Made by a program: the position numbers and the translations under genes
Notes under the pieces: generated by a model
The model's database searches: none
What the model was told of the DNA's origin: nothing
Seen by the model: only the letters and a program-made list of their open reading frames with translations
In this document: positions 1 through 11,331 of the stretch, piece after piece
Position numbering within the stretch: position 1 is the stretch's first letter
How the letters are laid out: each line of letters begins with the position of its first letter
Assembly (NCBI RefSeq): GCF_003096695.1
Contig: NZ_QEKY01000015.1
Location: 1-55,396, forward strand
Direction: 5' to 3'
DNA length: 55,396 bases
DNA from: Porphyromonas loveana
Lineage (GTDB): Bacteria; Bacteroidota; Bacteroidia; Bacteroidales; Porphyromonadaceae

Positions 1-523
1 CCAGAATAGAAGAAGCTACCTCGCCGTTAATTTCCATTGTGAACTCACCTCCGTTTTCGGCCAAAGTAAAGTCCACAGTCCCTTCAGCCGCTTTTTCCAA
101 ACGTTCTTTGAGAGCCTTCAGAATCTTGGCATCTCCGGAGGTCGGTCCGAAAGCTAATGACCCGTACGTAGTCGTTTTGGTACGGTCAATCAGACCTCCG
201 GGGTAGCCTGTTATGCCGAAAATGTTTGTGAGAGCGGCGGTCAGCTTTTTTGCCTCGGGGAATTGTTGGGTGATGAAGTCGTTATGGTGGATATAGCTGA
301 CGATTACACGGGCCTGGTCTGCTTCGGGGAGTTGCTTGATGGCTCTTTCAACAAAGAACTTTCCGAGAGGGCACCAGCCACACCATTCTCCTGTAAATAC
401 TTCCACAACGGTGTTGCGGGGGTATGAATCGGCACGATTGTTATCTGCCGTTTGTGCAAGTGCACTAAGTCCCAAGAGGGATACTCCGGCGACAACGAGT
501 GCTAATCGAGAAAAGAATTTCAT
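1..523 (-). CDS. Omp28-like thioredoxin-fold exported protein (C-terminus beyond window)
   Basis: Only the first 174 codons are present; the gene runs off the left edge. It starts at the ATG at 523 with a signal peptide (MKFFSRLALVVAG..., cleavage likely after ALAQ). Around residues 40-50 lies VVEVFTGEWCGWCP, a thioredoxin-type CxxC active site. A GITGYPGGLIDR stretch near residue 100 corresponds to the cis-proline region and resembles Omp28-related proteins of Bacteroidetes. The product is therefore predicted to act in the periplasm or at the cell surface, in disulfide handling or as a structural Trx-fold protein. A T9SS sorting domain could lie in the missing C-terminus. It is transcribed away from the window after typA, separated by about 100 bp with a weak promoter. 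The Trx fold is secure; the substrate is unknown. Confidence 0.75.
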   Translation of the reverse strand, partial: MKFFSRLALVVAGVSLLGLSALAQTADNNRADSYPRNTVVEVFTGEWCGWCPLGKFFVERAIKQLPEADQARVIVSYIHHNDFITQQFPEAKKLTAALTNIFGITGYPGGLIDRTKTTTYGSLAFGPTSGDAKILKALKERLEKAAEGTVDFTLAENGGEFTMEINGEVASSIL

Positions 524-581
524 CTTGGTTTATTTTTTTATAGGTGAAACAATTTGTTTGCCTTTATCGTTTTTCGGTCGC

Positions 582-612
582 CAAAGTACGGCGATAATTT
601 GAAACATGCAAA
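582..612 (-). promoter_or_regulatory. Possible promoter of the Omp28-like gene
   Basis: On the minus strand TTTG (609-612) is followed after 20 nt by TACTTTG (582-588), one base short of the Bacteroidetes -33 TTTG / -7 TAnnTTTG pair. It would give a leader of about 50 nt. It lies between typA and the next gene, so readthrough from typA is the alternative. Confidence 0.35.
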
Positions 613-624
613 TCTTTTGCTTTG

Positions 625-2424
<1,800 letters not shown>

Positions 2425-2448
2425 TTTCTTTTGTCTAAATAATGGGGA

Positions 2449-2456
2449 CAAAGGTA
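2449..2456 (-). promoter_or_regulatory. -7 promoter element of typA
   Basis: Minus strand reads TACCTTTG, a full match to the Bacteroidetes TAnnTTTG element, 24 nt before the chosen ATG. No clear -33 TTTG was seen. Confidence 0.7.
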
Positions 2457-2738
2457 GTAAAACGGGCTGTTTCTCGTGCGATGAGGACGGAAAACTACAG
2501 GAGAATCCCTATCTGAGGTCTTCTTCTCAGCGATAAGTGCTCTCGCAGTTAGGCGAAGAGTATTTCATTCTCTGGTGACTCCAAGTTTGAAAGTGTATTG
2601 AAAGCTGTCGAGAACAAAGAATGTAGCTGACTACATAGAAAAAACCAATACAGCATCATCTTTTTTAACGTACTGCTTGGTGTCGGAAGCAGTGAGGCGT
2701 GCTTTGCGAAATTATGAGCTAATAACGGCCGGAATATG

Positions 2739-2893
2739 GCGCCGAAAACAGAGAAAAAGTTGCGCCAAAATTTTTTCGATTTGGCGCCAAATCTCGTTGG
2801 AAATGGTGCCAAAATATTTTCTTTTTGGCGTGAGTTTTTTCGATGTTCTGTGCAGATTGGAGATTGTAACACATCAGCATACTTTTTTACAAG
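2739..2893 (-). repeat. GCGCC 22-bp-period repeat element, copy 1
   Basis: Five GCGCC-like nodes start at 2739, 2762, 2784, 2806 and 2828, spaced 23, 22, 22 and 22 bp. The third and fourth have the form TTGGCGCCAA or TGGTGCCAA; most nodes are dyads. Read on the minus strand, a leader with CTTGTAAAAAAGTATGC at 2877-2893 precedes the nodes and matches the leader of the copy at 28.4 kb. The element lies between the 3' end of the MgtC-like gene and the typA promoter. The rest of 2457-3004 shows no convincing gene. A minus-strand stretch at about 2880-3010 could be a decayed coding remnant, but nothing supports it as a gene. Confidence 0.75.
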
Positions 2894-3004
2894 AGGGGAA
2901 TTGTAGGTCTATCCCATTGTAAAAGAGAAGAGGACGAGCCAAAGTTTTCTTTTTGACACGCCCTCTATGGTGTAGCTTTCCGTCCTTATGCGGCTCAAAT
3001 GCAA

Positions 3005-4279
3005 TCAGAGAAGATAGAGCAACAGGATGACTGCCACGTTGAGCGCAATCACAATACCAAAGCCTCGCCAGGTCCATTTGGTTGTTTCGACTGTGCTCCA
3101 AAGTCTGGCATAGGCACACTTGAGGATGTTGTTGCTGACCATCACTTGCATGGTGGCGATGAGCACCATGGTCGATGTGATGCTGTAGTGCCCTTGAAAG
3201 AGGTTGAGCAGGAATGGCGTAATGTCCGTGAAGCCCACGATAAAGGAGAGGGCTGTGAGTCCTGCGGCTCCGAACTGCGTGACCATGAACTGCGTTACGG
3301 CCGAAAAGAGCAGATAGAGTCCTGCGAAGACCACGGCTACTTTGAATTCCAACGGGTTGCTGTTAGAGAAGGCTGCCGTCTTATCGCCATGGACTTTCTC
3401 TCCCCGCTTATAGAGGAAGTAGCCCGTCGTCATGGACACAAGGAAGAGTAGCAGGAAATAGAGCCACGAAGCGAGAGCCAAGTCGCGATTGAAGATGAAG
3501 AGCAAAACATAGACGCGGAAGTACATCATGGCCGAGGCGATGATGATGGCTCCGGCATACATCTGCGGGCTGTACTTCTTCTCTTTGCTTTGCTTGGCGA
3601 GGATGATGGTTGTGACCATACTGCTGTACAGACCACCCAATATGCCAGAGAGGATGAGACTTGCCTTGGGGAACATATAGCGGCGGAGGAGGTAGCTGAA
3701 GTATGACACGGCGGAGACCACCACGACAGCGAGCCAGATCCGGTAGGGCGATACGGGTATCATCGGAGAAAGATCTTCATTCGGCAGAGACGGCAGCACG
3801 ATGAAAGCGATGGTGATGAACTTCGCCAAAGTGATAAACTCCGTCTCGCTCACCTGTGCACTCAGATTTTGTAGCGGCTTCTTGATCTCTGCCAAGATCA
3901 GGACTACGACGAATATCAAGAGAGATATCCACAGCGGTGAGCGATCGATGAGTAGCGGGAAGGTATAGACGAGCAAGCCGAGCATGACGGTGGTGAGTCC
4001 GTATTGGCCATCCTCGCGTATTCGCATCAGGTAGAAGATCATCATGAAACAGGCAATGACGACAAAGCCGATCAGAAACGGCCATAGCTGATCCTTCGAA
4101 GGAAGCAAGAGTACATAGCCCAATAGGCCGAAGAAGGTGAACGTGCGATCGGTTCCGAATACTTTCTTGTCCGTATTCGCGATGCTTTGCTTGTGCTGCT
4201 CCATGCCCAAGCTAAAGGAGAAAAGCAGTACGAGGACGAAATTGATAACTTCTTTGGGGATAGATGACCAGAGTTCCAT
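3005..4279 (-). CDS. MgtC/SapB-type N-domain plus DUF4010 membrane protein
   Basis: Inner-membrane protein of 424 residues with about a dozen hydrophobic segments. The N-terminal part (FVLVLLFSFSLGMEQ..., GTDRTFTFFGLLGY) matches the MgtC/SapB-like domain, including the conserved R-T-F-x-F-x-G-L-x-G pattern. The C-terminal half (AGAIIIASAMMYFRVYVLL, GLTALSFIVGFTDITPF) matches DUF4010. MgtC proteins have been tied to Mg2+ stress and ATP synthase control in other bacteria; whether this two-domain form does the same is not known. The frame is open 81 nt further upstream, but the -7 element at 4303-4310 and the ATG at 4279 (MELWSSIPKE) favour the shorter form. It is a single-gene unit preceded by the ppiD terminator. 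Confidence 0.8.
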   Translation of the reverse strand: MELWSSIPKEVINFVLVLLFSFSLGMEQHKQSIANTDKKVFGTDRTFTFFGLLGYVLLLPSKDQLWPFLIGFVVIACFMMIFYLMRIREDGQYGLTTVMLGLLVYTFPLLIDRSPLWISLLIFVVVLILAEIKKPLQNLSAQVSETEFITLAKFITIAFIVLPSLPNEDLSPMIPVSPYRIWLAVVVVSAVSYFSYLLRRYMFPKASLILSGILGGLYSSMVTTIILAKQSKEKKYSPQMYAGAIIIASAMMYFRVYVLLFIFNRDLALASWLYFLLLFLVSMTTGYFLYKRGEKVHGDKTAAFSNSNPLEFKVAVVFAGLYLLFSAVTQFMVTQFGAAGLTALSFIVGFTDITPFLLNLFQGHYSITSTMVLIATMQVMVSNNILKCAYARLWSTVETTKWTWRGFGIVIALNVAVILLLYLL

Positions 4280-4302
4280 GTCGTTCAATAATGATTTCTT
4301 CC

Positions 4303-4310
4303 CAAAGGTA
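4303..4310 (-). promoter_or_regulatory. -7 promoter element of the MgtC-like gene
   Basis: TACCTTTG on the minus strand, 23 nt before the ATG at 4279 and just after the upstream terminator. It decides the start of the gene, because a longer reading frame would begin upstream of the transcript. Confidence 0.7.
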
Positions 4311-4344
4311 AATAATTCTCCTGCGTAACTCCTTTTTATAATAA

Positions 4345-4377
4345 AGAAGCCCCGCTCCAAAAAGGAGCGGGGCTTCT
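4345..4377 (-). terminator. Intrinsic terminator after ppiD
   Basis: Perfect 14-bp stem AGAAGCCCCGCTCC / GGAGCGGGGCTTCT with a 5-nt A/T loop. On the minus strand it is followed by TTATTATAAAAA. It closes the coaX-to-ppiD unit. Confidence 0.9.
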
Positions 4378-4420
4378 CAGTATTTCGTCCGTCAGTAGGG
4401 GTGTTCCCCTCTGAGATGAT

Positions 4421-6568
4421 TTAGTAGAAACGAGCGCGGTTATCCGTTACCGGCACGAGATCAAGCATCTTGCGGAATGCGCGATAAGCTGTTTGCTGAC
4501 CGAGAGCACGACGTTTTTGTGCGCGCTGTGCTTCCAAACTCTGACCGGCTGCCTTATCCGTTTCGCTCAACGGCTTCACTACCATGACGTAGTTGCGAGC
4601 AGCAAATGGTTCTGACAGTTGCGAGATGGGAGTCACCATAGAATAACCGGCCAGCTCAGCAGCTTGTGAACCGGTAGGCATAAAGCTAACGCCTACGAGC
4701 GTGTCAACTTTTGAGCTCATGGCGGTGGCATAGGCATCGAGGTCATTCAGTTTCTTGGCTTTGAGGTCAGCAACTAACTTTTCTCCTTGTTTCTTGATAC
4801 GCACTTGTTCGGTGATCTGATCTTTCAGCATAGCCATCGGACGGTATCCGGACGGCACCTGATCCTTGACAGCGGCAATCACCAGATTGTTTGTGCCACA
4901 ACGGAAGATCTTGTCGTGTACTTCGTCTTTCTTGGCTTTGAGTGCCCAGCTGACGATCTCGCGAGAAGAAGTAATGTCGCTAAGACGATCGGAGAAAACT
5001 GACACCTCAGCATTTTCTTCTACGATCAGACCCTTTTTACGAGCCTGCTCAGCCATTTTGGCAAATGTGCTACCGGAATTGAGGAGTTCGGTCAATTCTG
5101 CATATTTCTTGTTGTATGTTTCGTCTGAGAAACTGGCATCAACCCCAATGTAAGCGATTCGGTATTTGTCAACCATACCCTTAGCATTGAACGCCTTGGC
5201 GAGGAAAACAACTTGATTCTGATTCACCTTGATAACCTTATTAGCCGGAACTTTAAACAGAGTGTCCAGACGCATCTGCTGGGCCATGGCTTCCGTTACT
5301 GCGCTGTCGGGCATCTGAGTGAACTGATTGGGGAATACAAGTACACCGCCAGTCTCGCGAGAGGAGGGATCTGCACTGTACTTGCGGGCAGCTGCTGCGA
5401 AGTCACCGCCTGCATTCAATGCGTCGCAAATACTGTCAGCCTTTGCCAGATTGGTAGAGTCCAGAGCGATAATCGCAATGTTCATGGATTCAGGAGCTGA
5501 CTTCTTGGCCATAAGCTTAACCAAAGAGTAGTGATTGTTCTCCAATATGGGAGTGTTCACTTCGCCGATGGCAGCTGTTTTGATGAATTCTGTGATGCTG
5601 GCACCGAGATTCATGCGGTCGAGTTCGGTAGGCGTCAAGAACGAAGGTGCAACGAACTTCTCAGAGTAGTTACGTGCAAGTGCTTCCATATCGTTCTGTT
5701 GCAGCATCTCTGTGCGAGTCTTTTGCATCTCAGTTTCAGCGGAAGCCAGGTCCTGTGCACTGGGTACTACCTGTGCCCTGATGTATTGAACGATCGTAGA
5801 GGGATATTTCTGTACGAAGAACTCTTTGTGTTCGTCGTAGTATTTTTTCACCTCTTCGTCCGTCGCCTTGATATTGGCGTCGCCAATTACAGATATGGGA
5901 GCCTGTACAAGTGCAATTTCGCGATTAGGTACTCCGGATTCATACTTGGCGTCAATGTCGTTGATGGCGTATGACCTTGTCAGCAATGCAGCGAGCTTTT
6001 CTTGCAAACGAGTGTCCTTGATTTGCTTTTCCACGTTCCGCCATTCGTTTTGGATGGCATATACATAACTTTGCTGATCGGCCGGCAGCGTTTTGATTTG
6101 CTTGTCGCTGATCTGATTGAGGAAGTCGTTTACGGCAACCTTGTCCGTGCTGTTGATGCCGTATTGAGAAAGAAATTGCTGAGCGATCATCGAAGGTTGA
6201 ACGCCGTCGCCGATGATCAGAGCCAAAAGCTCGTCTGCACTCACTGCAAGTCCCAACTTGCCGGCTTCTTGTTCGAGCACATAGTCTTGGATATACTGCT
6301 GTGCCAGTTGGTTGTTGATTGCTGCTCGTTGTTCATCGGTCATCTGAGTACCGTTGCGCTCAGCGAGGGTCTCCATTTCGTGGAGTCGCTGTTGATAGTC
6401 ATAGATCTTGATCTTCTCCCCGTCAATGTCCAGAACTACTTCCTGGCTTTGGCGGAAGAAGGTCGATCCTGAACGGAGGAAGTCGCCGATAATAAAGGCA
6501 AAAAGAGCCAGACCCACCACTACGATGAGCAAACCGGCTTTGCCTCTGATTTTCTCTAATGTCGCCAT
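4421..6568 (-). CDS. ppiD: PpiD/SurA-like peptidyl-prolyl isomerase, membrane-anchored
   Basis: A 715-residue periplasmic folding factor anchored by one N-terminal membrane helix (about residues 10-30, LLIVVVGLALFAFIIGDFL) with a short cytoplasmic start MATLEKIRGK. A SurA/PpiD N-terminal chaperone region follows (residues 40-220), then a parvulin-type PPIase segment around residues 345-450 (YSADPSSRETGGVLVF...). A long C-terminal region resembles a second, degenerate parvulin fold. The family helps fold outer-membrane and exported proteins, which fits its place behind lptC and gldE. A -7 element at 6625 gives it its own promoter in addition to readthrough from gldE. The parvulin active site looks divergent, so chaperone activity may dominate. 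Confidence 0.9.
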   Translation of the reverse strand: MATLEKIRGKAGLLIVVVGLALFAFIIGDFLRSGSTFFRQSQEVVLDIDGEKIKIYDYQQRLHEMETLAERNGTQMTDEQRAAINNQLAQQYIQDYVLEQEAGKLGLAVSADELLALIIGDGVQPSMIAQQFLSQYGINSTDKVAVNDFLNQISDKQIKTLPADQQSYVYAIQNEWRNVEKQIKDTRLQEKLAALLTRSYAINDIDAKYESGVPNREIALVQAPISVIGDANIKATDEEVKKYYDEHKEFFVQKYPSTIVQYIRAQVVPSAQDLASAETEMQKTRTEMLQQNDMEALARNYSEKFVAPSFLTPTELDRMNLGASITEFIKTAAIGEVNTPILENNHYSLVKLMAKKSAPESMNIAIIALDSTNLAKADSICDALNAGGDFAAAARKYSADPSSRETGGVLVFPNQFTQMPDSAVTEAMAQQMRLDTLFKVPANKVIKVNQNQVVFLAKAFNAKGMVDKYRIAYIGVDASFSDETYNKKYAELTELLNSGSTFAKMAEQARKKGLIVEENAEVSVFSDRLSDITSSREIVSWALKAKKDEVHDKIFRCGTNNLVIAAVKDQVPSGYRPMAMLKDQITEQVRIKKQGEKLVADLKAKKLNDLDAYATAMSSKVDTLVGVSFMPTGSQAAELAGYSMVTPISQLSEPFAARNYVMVVKPLSETDKAAGQSLEAQRAQKRRALGQQTAYRAFRKMLDLVPVTDNRARFY

Positions 6569-6624
6569 CTTGTTATTATGTTTTCAATTTAATATGCACT
6601 GTTATGAGAGTCTTTATCAAGGCA

Positions 6625-6632
6625 CAAAGATA
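6625..6632 (-). promoter_or_regulatory. -7 promoter element upstream of ppiD
   Basis: TATCTTTG on the minus strand, 56 nt before the ppiD ATG, in the 106-bp gap after gldE. It suggests an internal promoter for ppiD alone. Confidence 0.6.
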
Positions 6633-6674
6633 CAAAGCAGCATCAAAATGCCAAGTCTTTCAATTAATAGTTTT

Positions 6675-7928
6675 CTAATTTGGTGGATCGTTGATGATCA
6701 TTTTCACTAATTCGATCTTGGTGGAGGAGGATCTGAGTATGGTAAAAGTATATTCTCCTATCTCTACCACTTCTTTTGTGTGAGGGATGCTCTGATGTGT
6801 ATTGAGGATGAACCCTGCTACGGTGAGATAGTCGTCAGATTCAGGCAGGGAGAGACCGAACCGTTCGTTTACATCGTCAATTTCCATGCGGCCACTGAGC
6901 AGATAAGTGTGCTCGTCGATCTGCTTGGCGGTGGTTTTACGGGTATCGTGTTCGTCCTCGATGTCCCCGAATATCTCTTCCACCAAATCCTCTAAAGTAA
7001 CCATGCCGGCTGTTCCGCCCAGCTCGTCAATAACAATGGCAATGCTCTTTTTGCGTTGCATGAGCAGTCGCATAAGCTTATTGGCATACATGCTTTCGGG
7101 GACGAAGACAGTCGGGTTGATGCGCTTTTGCCAGTCTTTGCCCCGAAACATTTCGCTTGAATGGATGTAGCCTACCACATCATCAATACTCTGTCTGTAA
7201 ATAACAATCTTGGATAATCCTGTATCAATAAATGTTTTTTTGAGGACATCAATGTCGGTGGTGGTCTCGCAGGCAATCATCTCGTTGCGCGGAATCATAC
7301 AGTCACGTACTTGAATGCTTGAGAAGTCCAATGCATTTTGGATAATTTTTACTTCGGTGGTCAGGTCGTTCTGTTCCTTCTCCAATGGCATATTCTCTGC
7401 CAAATAATGATCTAAGTCCACGCGCCCCAATACCATTGTCGAGGGGACGTAGCCCTTGTCCACCAGACGGATGAAGAAACGGGACAGGCCCGTGAAGAGT
7501 GTGGACAGCGGGTAGAGAAGATAATAGACCGCTGCGATGGGAATGGCGAATATGCGCATCATCATGTTCGCATTGGTCTTGAATATGGTTTTTGGCAGAA
7601 ATTCGCCCGTCAAGAGAATGATAATCGTCGAGATAACGGACTGTGCGGTGACGATCATGGCATCGTTGTCGAACCAATGCATCAAAGGTGCTTCCAAGAG
7701 TCCCGCCATGAGTAGGCCATAGACTACCAAGACAATGTTGTTGCCGACGAGTAGCGTCGTGACCAATTGGTCAGGATGGCGGTATAATACCCCCAAAGCT
7801 CTGCCACGTAAGCCCCCTTTGTTGCGATCCAGCTCCAGACGTAATTTGTCGGCAGAGAGAAAAGCAATCTCTCCGCCGGAGAAGAATCCGGATAGTAATA
7901 GTACAATTAGTATGTAGAGATATTCCAT
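6675..7928 (-). CDS. gldE: CNNM/CBS/CorC-type membrane protein, GldE family
   Basis: 417 residues. The N-terminal CNNM (DUF21) domain has about four membrane segments and the start [26 protein letters not shown] pair of CBS domains follows (about residues 210-330, [14 protein letters not shown]... and [28 protein letters not shown]). The C-terminal CorC/HlyC domain (about 340-415) contains [28 protein letters not shown]. The family includes Mg2+/Co2+ efflux-related proteins and GldE, found next to gliding and T9SS genes in Bacteroidetes; this genus does not glide, so the name reflects family only. The lptC - CNNM - ppiD order is one I recognise from other Bacteroidales. Only 25 bp separate it from lptC. 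Confidence 0.85.
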   Translation of the reverse strand: MEYLYILIVLLLSGFFSGGEIAFLSADKLRLELDRNKGGLRGRALGVLYRHPDQLVTTLLVGNNIVLVVYGLLMAGLLEAPLMHWFDNDAMIVTAQSVISTIIILLTGEFLPKTIFKTNANMMMRIFAIPIAAVYYLLYPLSTLFTGLSRFFIRLVDKGYVPSTMVLGRVDLDHYLAENMPLEKEQNDLTTEVKIIQNALDFSSIQVRDCMIPRNEMIACETTTDIDVLKKTFIDTGLSKIVIYRQSIDDVVGYIHSSEMFRGKDWQKRINPTVFVPESMYANKLMRLLMQRKKSIAIVIDELGGTAGMVTLEDLVEEIFGDIEDEHDTRKTTAKQIDEHTYLLSGRMEIDDVNERFGLSLPESDDYLTVAGFILNTHQSIPHTKEVVEIGEYTFTILRSSSTKIELVKMIINDPPN

Positions 7929-7953
7929 CGTCAGTCTGAGGATAGTGTAGAGG

Positions 7954-8604
7954 TCATTGGCGCAGAGTGGTGGCTGTAGTAGTGGCTACAGGTATGCTGT
8001 CGTGAGTCTGACCGTCTTCGTCCGCCACAAAGTAGTCGCCCGAGTGATTGAATATGGAGTATCGGCTCATGTCCTGTGTAGCGCTGAAAGAGGTTCCGCG
8101 TAATATCTTGTCCGGACTTTGGATGTATACCGTGTCGTCGGAGTAAACGATCGCATTCCGTTTGTCCCAAATAAAACGGGGCGAATGAAAGTTCTCGTTA
8201 TTCATGTTGCGGATATGTGCGTGCCCGATGAGAATGAAGAGATCCTCGTTGGTCATATAGTATGCTGTGTCGGCAGTGATGGTGGCCAAAATGTGGTTGA
8301 GCGTGTCGAATCGCTCAACATAGATGCCGTTGGGGAAAAACCAATGGGGAGTGGCTCCCTTGTCGTATATATACCAGTCTTTGGCTTTCATCCGGAACTG
8401 TACGAGTCCGGAATCAGAGATGAGTGTATTGACGTCCGTCGTGTGCATGGTGTAGGCCGAGTCGAGATTGAGGTCATGCTTGCCTACCTCTGTCTTGCTT
8501 CGGCGGCAGCTTGCCGTAGAGAGGATATAAAAGAACACAACAACTGCTCCGGAAAGAAGCAGTGTTGTGTTCTTGATTGTTCTTGATCGTCGATCGGAGC
8601 TCAT
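7954..8604 (-). CDS. lptC: LptC-like periplasmic LPS transport protein
   Basis: 216 residues with an N-terminal membrane helix (about residues 15-33, LLLSGAVVVFFYILSTASC). The region LISDSGLVQFRMKAKDWYIYD, followed by WFFPNGIYVERFD, and the later periodic beta strands (TADTAYYMTNEDLFILIGHAHI, RFIWDKRNAIVYSDDTVYI) fit the LptC/OstA beta-jellyroll. LptC passes LPS from the LptBFG transporter to LptA in the periplasm. The ATG at 8604 is preferred over an in-frame TTG six bases upstream. It follows the TPR gene by 30 bp. The cysteine at the end of the helix (STASC) could also be a lipobox. Confidence 0.8.
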   Translation of the reverse strand: MSSDRRSRTIKNTTLLLSGAVVVFFYILSTASCRRSKTEVGKHDLNLDSAYTMHTTDVNTLISDSGLVQFRMKAKDWYIYDKGATPHWFFPNGIYVERFDTLNHILATITADTAYYMTNEDLFILIGHAHIRNMNNENFHSPRFIWDKRNAIVYSDDTVYIQSPDKILRGTSFSATQDMSRYSIFNHSGDYFVADEDGQTHDSIPVATTTATTLRQ

Positions 8605-8634
8605 GCGCAAACGAATTTGCGTGCTCGGGAGGGA

Positions 8635-9987
8635 TTAGCGAATGACTGTTGATTCGCCGATCCAACCACCGATATAGAGGCTCTTGCCTTTCTCCAAATC
8701 CGGATGCATGAACACGTCGGCAGGAGAGGGGAAGTTGCGGCTGTATTGTCCGATCAGACGGTTGGCTCTGGGAGCACAAGAGGGGTCGATCGTCTTGGCA
8801 CGCTGTAGTTTGTCCACTGCCAGATAGTATACGCAACGAGCCTTGATGGCATCGCCCGGGAAGATTGAGTTGGCTGTAGCTGCATACATCTGAGCGATGA
8901 GGATGAGTGCGTCGCCCATAGAGGCATCTTCGGCCAAAGCCTTGTTGCAATATGTGCGAGCCGATGCGTAGCGACCCTGTCTCATCTCGAGCAGACCGAG
9001 CGTGTAGTTGCAGGCGGCACGGTCGCGAGCACTCTTGCTCAGACTGATAGCCTGTTGGAGGTACTTGCTGGCTTCGTCGTAGCGGTTGCTCTCCATCGCT
9101 TCCTTGGCCAGACCCATGGCTGCCGTTGCAGAAGGTTGTACGGCAAAGAGGTACTTACTGGCTTGGAAGTAAAGTGAATGATTCTCACAGTCAGAGGCGT
9201 GGAACATGCCGAGCATATTCTTCAAGAAGGTCGTATCCGTCTTGTTAGCTTCCAACTTGTCGCCATACATACGCACCAGAGTCTCGCAGTCAGCCAGACC
9301 ACTGAGTGCGAAGAGTTCGTCAGTCTGTGTCTTGAGTGGCTGGATTTCTTCTTTGGCAGCATCATCGGCCGTGGCAAGTTGCTTGTCCAATGCTTCGGTT
9401 ACATAGGTGTAGTCCTTCACATAGTTGTCGTGCCATGCTTCGTCCTTGATTGCTTTGTTCAGAGAAGAGTAACCCAGATAGAAGAGCGCACGGGGAGTGG
9501 CGTTCTGTCCGTATTGGTCAATGGCAGGTTTGATCCATGAGTATATCTTGTTGTAGTCCGTCTGGTCACCCATGTATCGCATATAGTCCGATACCTTGCT
9601 GGCCATGATGAAGTCCAGTCCGTACTTGGGATCGTCTCCGAAATACTTGGCGCGGTCGTCGTATAGCTTCAAAAGCATGTCGAGCGCTTCCTGACGCTTG
9701 GCGGGATCTTGTTCGTTCTGTAGGCGCCACTCGGCTATCCGCACTCCATAGATGTATATGTTCTTGGTCGATGCGGGGCATTCCTCGTAGGCTTTGAGCC
9801 AGAAGTCATAGGCTTCTTGAAAATTGCCGGAACGGGCATGTGTGGAGAAGAGGCTGATGTTCTGGCGGCAACGGATGCTGTCTTCACCACTGCCGAAAGG
9901 CGTATTTGTTTGGGCTCCGGTCTGAGCATAGACAGAACCCGCAGAGAAGAGCAAGGCTACTGTGACAAACAAATTTCTTGTATTCAT
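8635..9987 (-). CDS. Exported tetratricopeptide-repeat protein
   Basis: 450 residues starting MNTRNLFVTVALLFSAGSVYAQ, a clear signal peptide. Several TPR-like helical pairs follow, best seen at residues about 300-400 (ATAAMGLAKEAMESNRYDEASKYLQQAISL, ACNYTLGLLEMRQGRYASARTYCNKAL). It should be a periplasmic or outer-membrane-facing scaffold. It lies between the outer-membrane barrel gene and lptC in the coaX unit, so a role in envelope assembly is likely by context only. Its direct binding partner is unknown. Confidence 0.75.
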   Translation of the reverse strand: MNTRNLFVTVALLFSAGSVYAQTGAQTNTPFGSGEDSIRCRQNISLFSTHARSGNFQEAYDFWLKAYEECPASTKNIYIYGVRIAEWRLQNEQDPAKRQEALDMLLKLYDDRAKYFGDDPKYGLDFIMASKVSDYMRYMGDQTDYNKIYSWIKPAIDQYGQNATPRALFYLGYSSLNKAIKDEAWHDNYVKDYTYVTEALDKQLATADDAAKEEIQPLKTQTDELFALSGLADCETLVRMYGDKLEANKTDTTFLKNMLGMFHASDCENHSLYFQASKYLFAVQPSATAAMGLAKEAMESNRYDEASKYLQQAISLSKSARDRAACNYTLGLLEMRQGRYASARTYCNKALAEDASMGDALILIAQMYAATANSIFPGDAIKARCVYYLAVDKLQRAKTIDPSCAPRANRLIGQYSRNFPSPADVFMHPDLEKGKSLYIGGWIGESTVIR

Positions 9988-10026
9988 TTCTTCTTTATTG
10001 TTTTAGGTGTTTAACATTATCTTGGT

Positions 10027-11331
10027 TTAGTTCACTTTCAGCTTCTTGAACCACGATTCGTTGAACGTGAGTCCGAGGGTCAGCTTCAGGGCGTTCTCCG
10101 TTACCATGCCACTCTTGGGGATCAATCGGTCGTATTCGAGCGAGATATTGAGGAACGAGCGTCTGTCATTGAGCGGAATACCCATGCCTACAATGGCTCC
10201 AACGATGTTGTATCCTTTGAATGCATTGCCCTTCGTAGGTACTTTCATGTACGAATTCTCTCCATGTAGTCCGAAGCGGTAGCGTACTTTTTTCCACATA
10301 CCCACGCCGTTCACATCCGGAATAATCTCTCCACCGAGAGCCAATCTGAAGCGATCTTGGTATTCGCATTCCGATTTGTAGAACTTGGCATCTGACCACT
10401 TACTATATTGGAGGTCAGCTCCGAGCAGAAGTTTATTGGTTTGGGTGTAGGATACACCGAACCCGAATACGTCCGGTAGTGAGTAGTAGTCTGTCCCTTT
10501 GAGGTGTTCTTGTGTTTCGCTTTCGACGATTACAGCTCCTTGTACTTGGTTTTTGAGTCGTGTGTAGTCGCTGTGCAGCTTCACGCTCGGGCTATAGACG
10601 GCCCCGAACACGAGCGAACGCTCCTTGCCCAGTGAGAGGTCATATTGCAGACCGAAGTCGAACTTGGGTGCTTTGAGCTGTAGGATGTTCACATGTACAG
10701 GATTGTAAGGGGCTTCCGTCGTGAAGATAACCTGCCTGCTATGCGTGAAACGTCCGAAGAGAAAGGATGCATTGGCTCCGATGGACAGGTTTTTGATCGG
10801 GTTCACTCCGATGCCGAGGTAGAGTTCGTTCAGATTGCCCGAACCCAAATACTTACGGGTGTACTCCGTAGTGCCGCCATCGACTTGTGCAACGGAACCA
10901 AACTGATAGCCCGCAGCCGAATAGGGGAGTATCCCTGCACTCATGCCCAAAGACTTGCCCAGAGGGAAAAGCAAAGTGATGTATTCGAGATTGCCCATAG
11001 TCCTGTTGTCGCTCTTTCCTCCTTCTGCGTACCAAGTGACGCCCGAAGAGGCGGCGAGGTCGAAGATGAAGGTCATCGAGTCGACGGCTGAGTATGAGGC
11101 CGGATTGGCCGCATTGATGTAAGATCCGTGGCGCAAACCGATGCCCAACCCTCCCATGGAGTGGCCGGCTATGGTAGCACGATCGCCCAGACGCCCAAGC
11201 CCGAAGCGGGTGTAGGGTGACTCGGTGAAGTTGTTGTTCTGAGCCTGCATGCTGCCTGCTGCTAACAGCAACACAGCGAGCAGTGCGCCCCAATGACGTA
11301 GTGCGCACAAACCTTTGTGACCTTTATACAT
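10027..11331 (-). CDS. Outer-membrane beta-barrel protein
   Basis: 434 residues with a signal peptide ending GSMQAQ (about residue 30). The mature part begins NNNFTESPYTRFGLGRLGD and contains many alternating amphipathic strands ending in aromatic residues (LNELYLGIGVNPIKNLSIGANASFLFGRF, KFDFGLQYDLSLGKERSLVFGAVYSPSVKL). It ends SLEYDRLIPKSGMVTENALKLTLGLTFNE and then LKVN. This fits a 14-16 strand barrel of the FadL/PorV-like kind common in Bacteroidetes. Substrate not predictable. Its start overlaps the coaX stop by 8 bp, so the two are translationally linked. Confidence 0.75.
   Translation of the reverse strand: MYKGHKGLCALRHWGALLAVLLLAAGSMQAQNNNFTESPYTRFGLGRLGDRATIAGHSMGGLGIGLRHGSYINAANPASYSAVDSMTFIFDLAASSGVTWYAEGGKSDNRTMGNLEYITLLFPLGKSLGMSAGILPYSAAGYQFGSVAQVDGGTTEYTRKYLGSGNLNELYLGIGVNPIKNLSIGANASFLFGRFTHSRQVIFTTEAPYNPVHVNILQLKAPKFDFGLQYDLSLGKERSLVFGAVYSPSVKLHSDYTRLKNQVQGAVIVESETQEHLKGTDYYSLPDVFGFGVSYTQTNKLLLGADLQYSKWSDAKFYKSECEYQDRFRLALGGEIIPDVNGVGMWKKVRYRFGLHGENSYMKVPTKGNAFKGYNIVGAIVGMGIPLNDRRSFLNISLEYDRLIPKSGMVTENALKLTLGLTFNESWFKKLKVN

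Noticed and set aside
2549-2922. Short frames on both strands across the 2.7-kb repeat
   Set aside because: They owe their openness to the AT-rich repeat units and show no conserved protein features; the same occurs at 12.2 kb, 28.4 kb and 55.3 kb.
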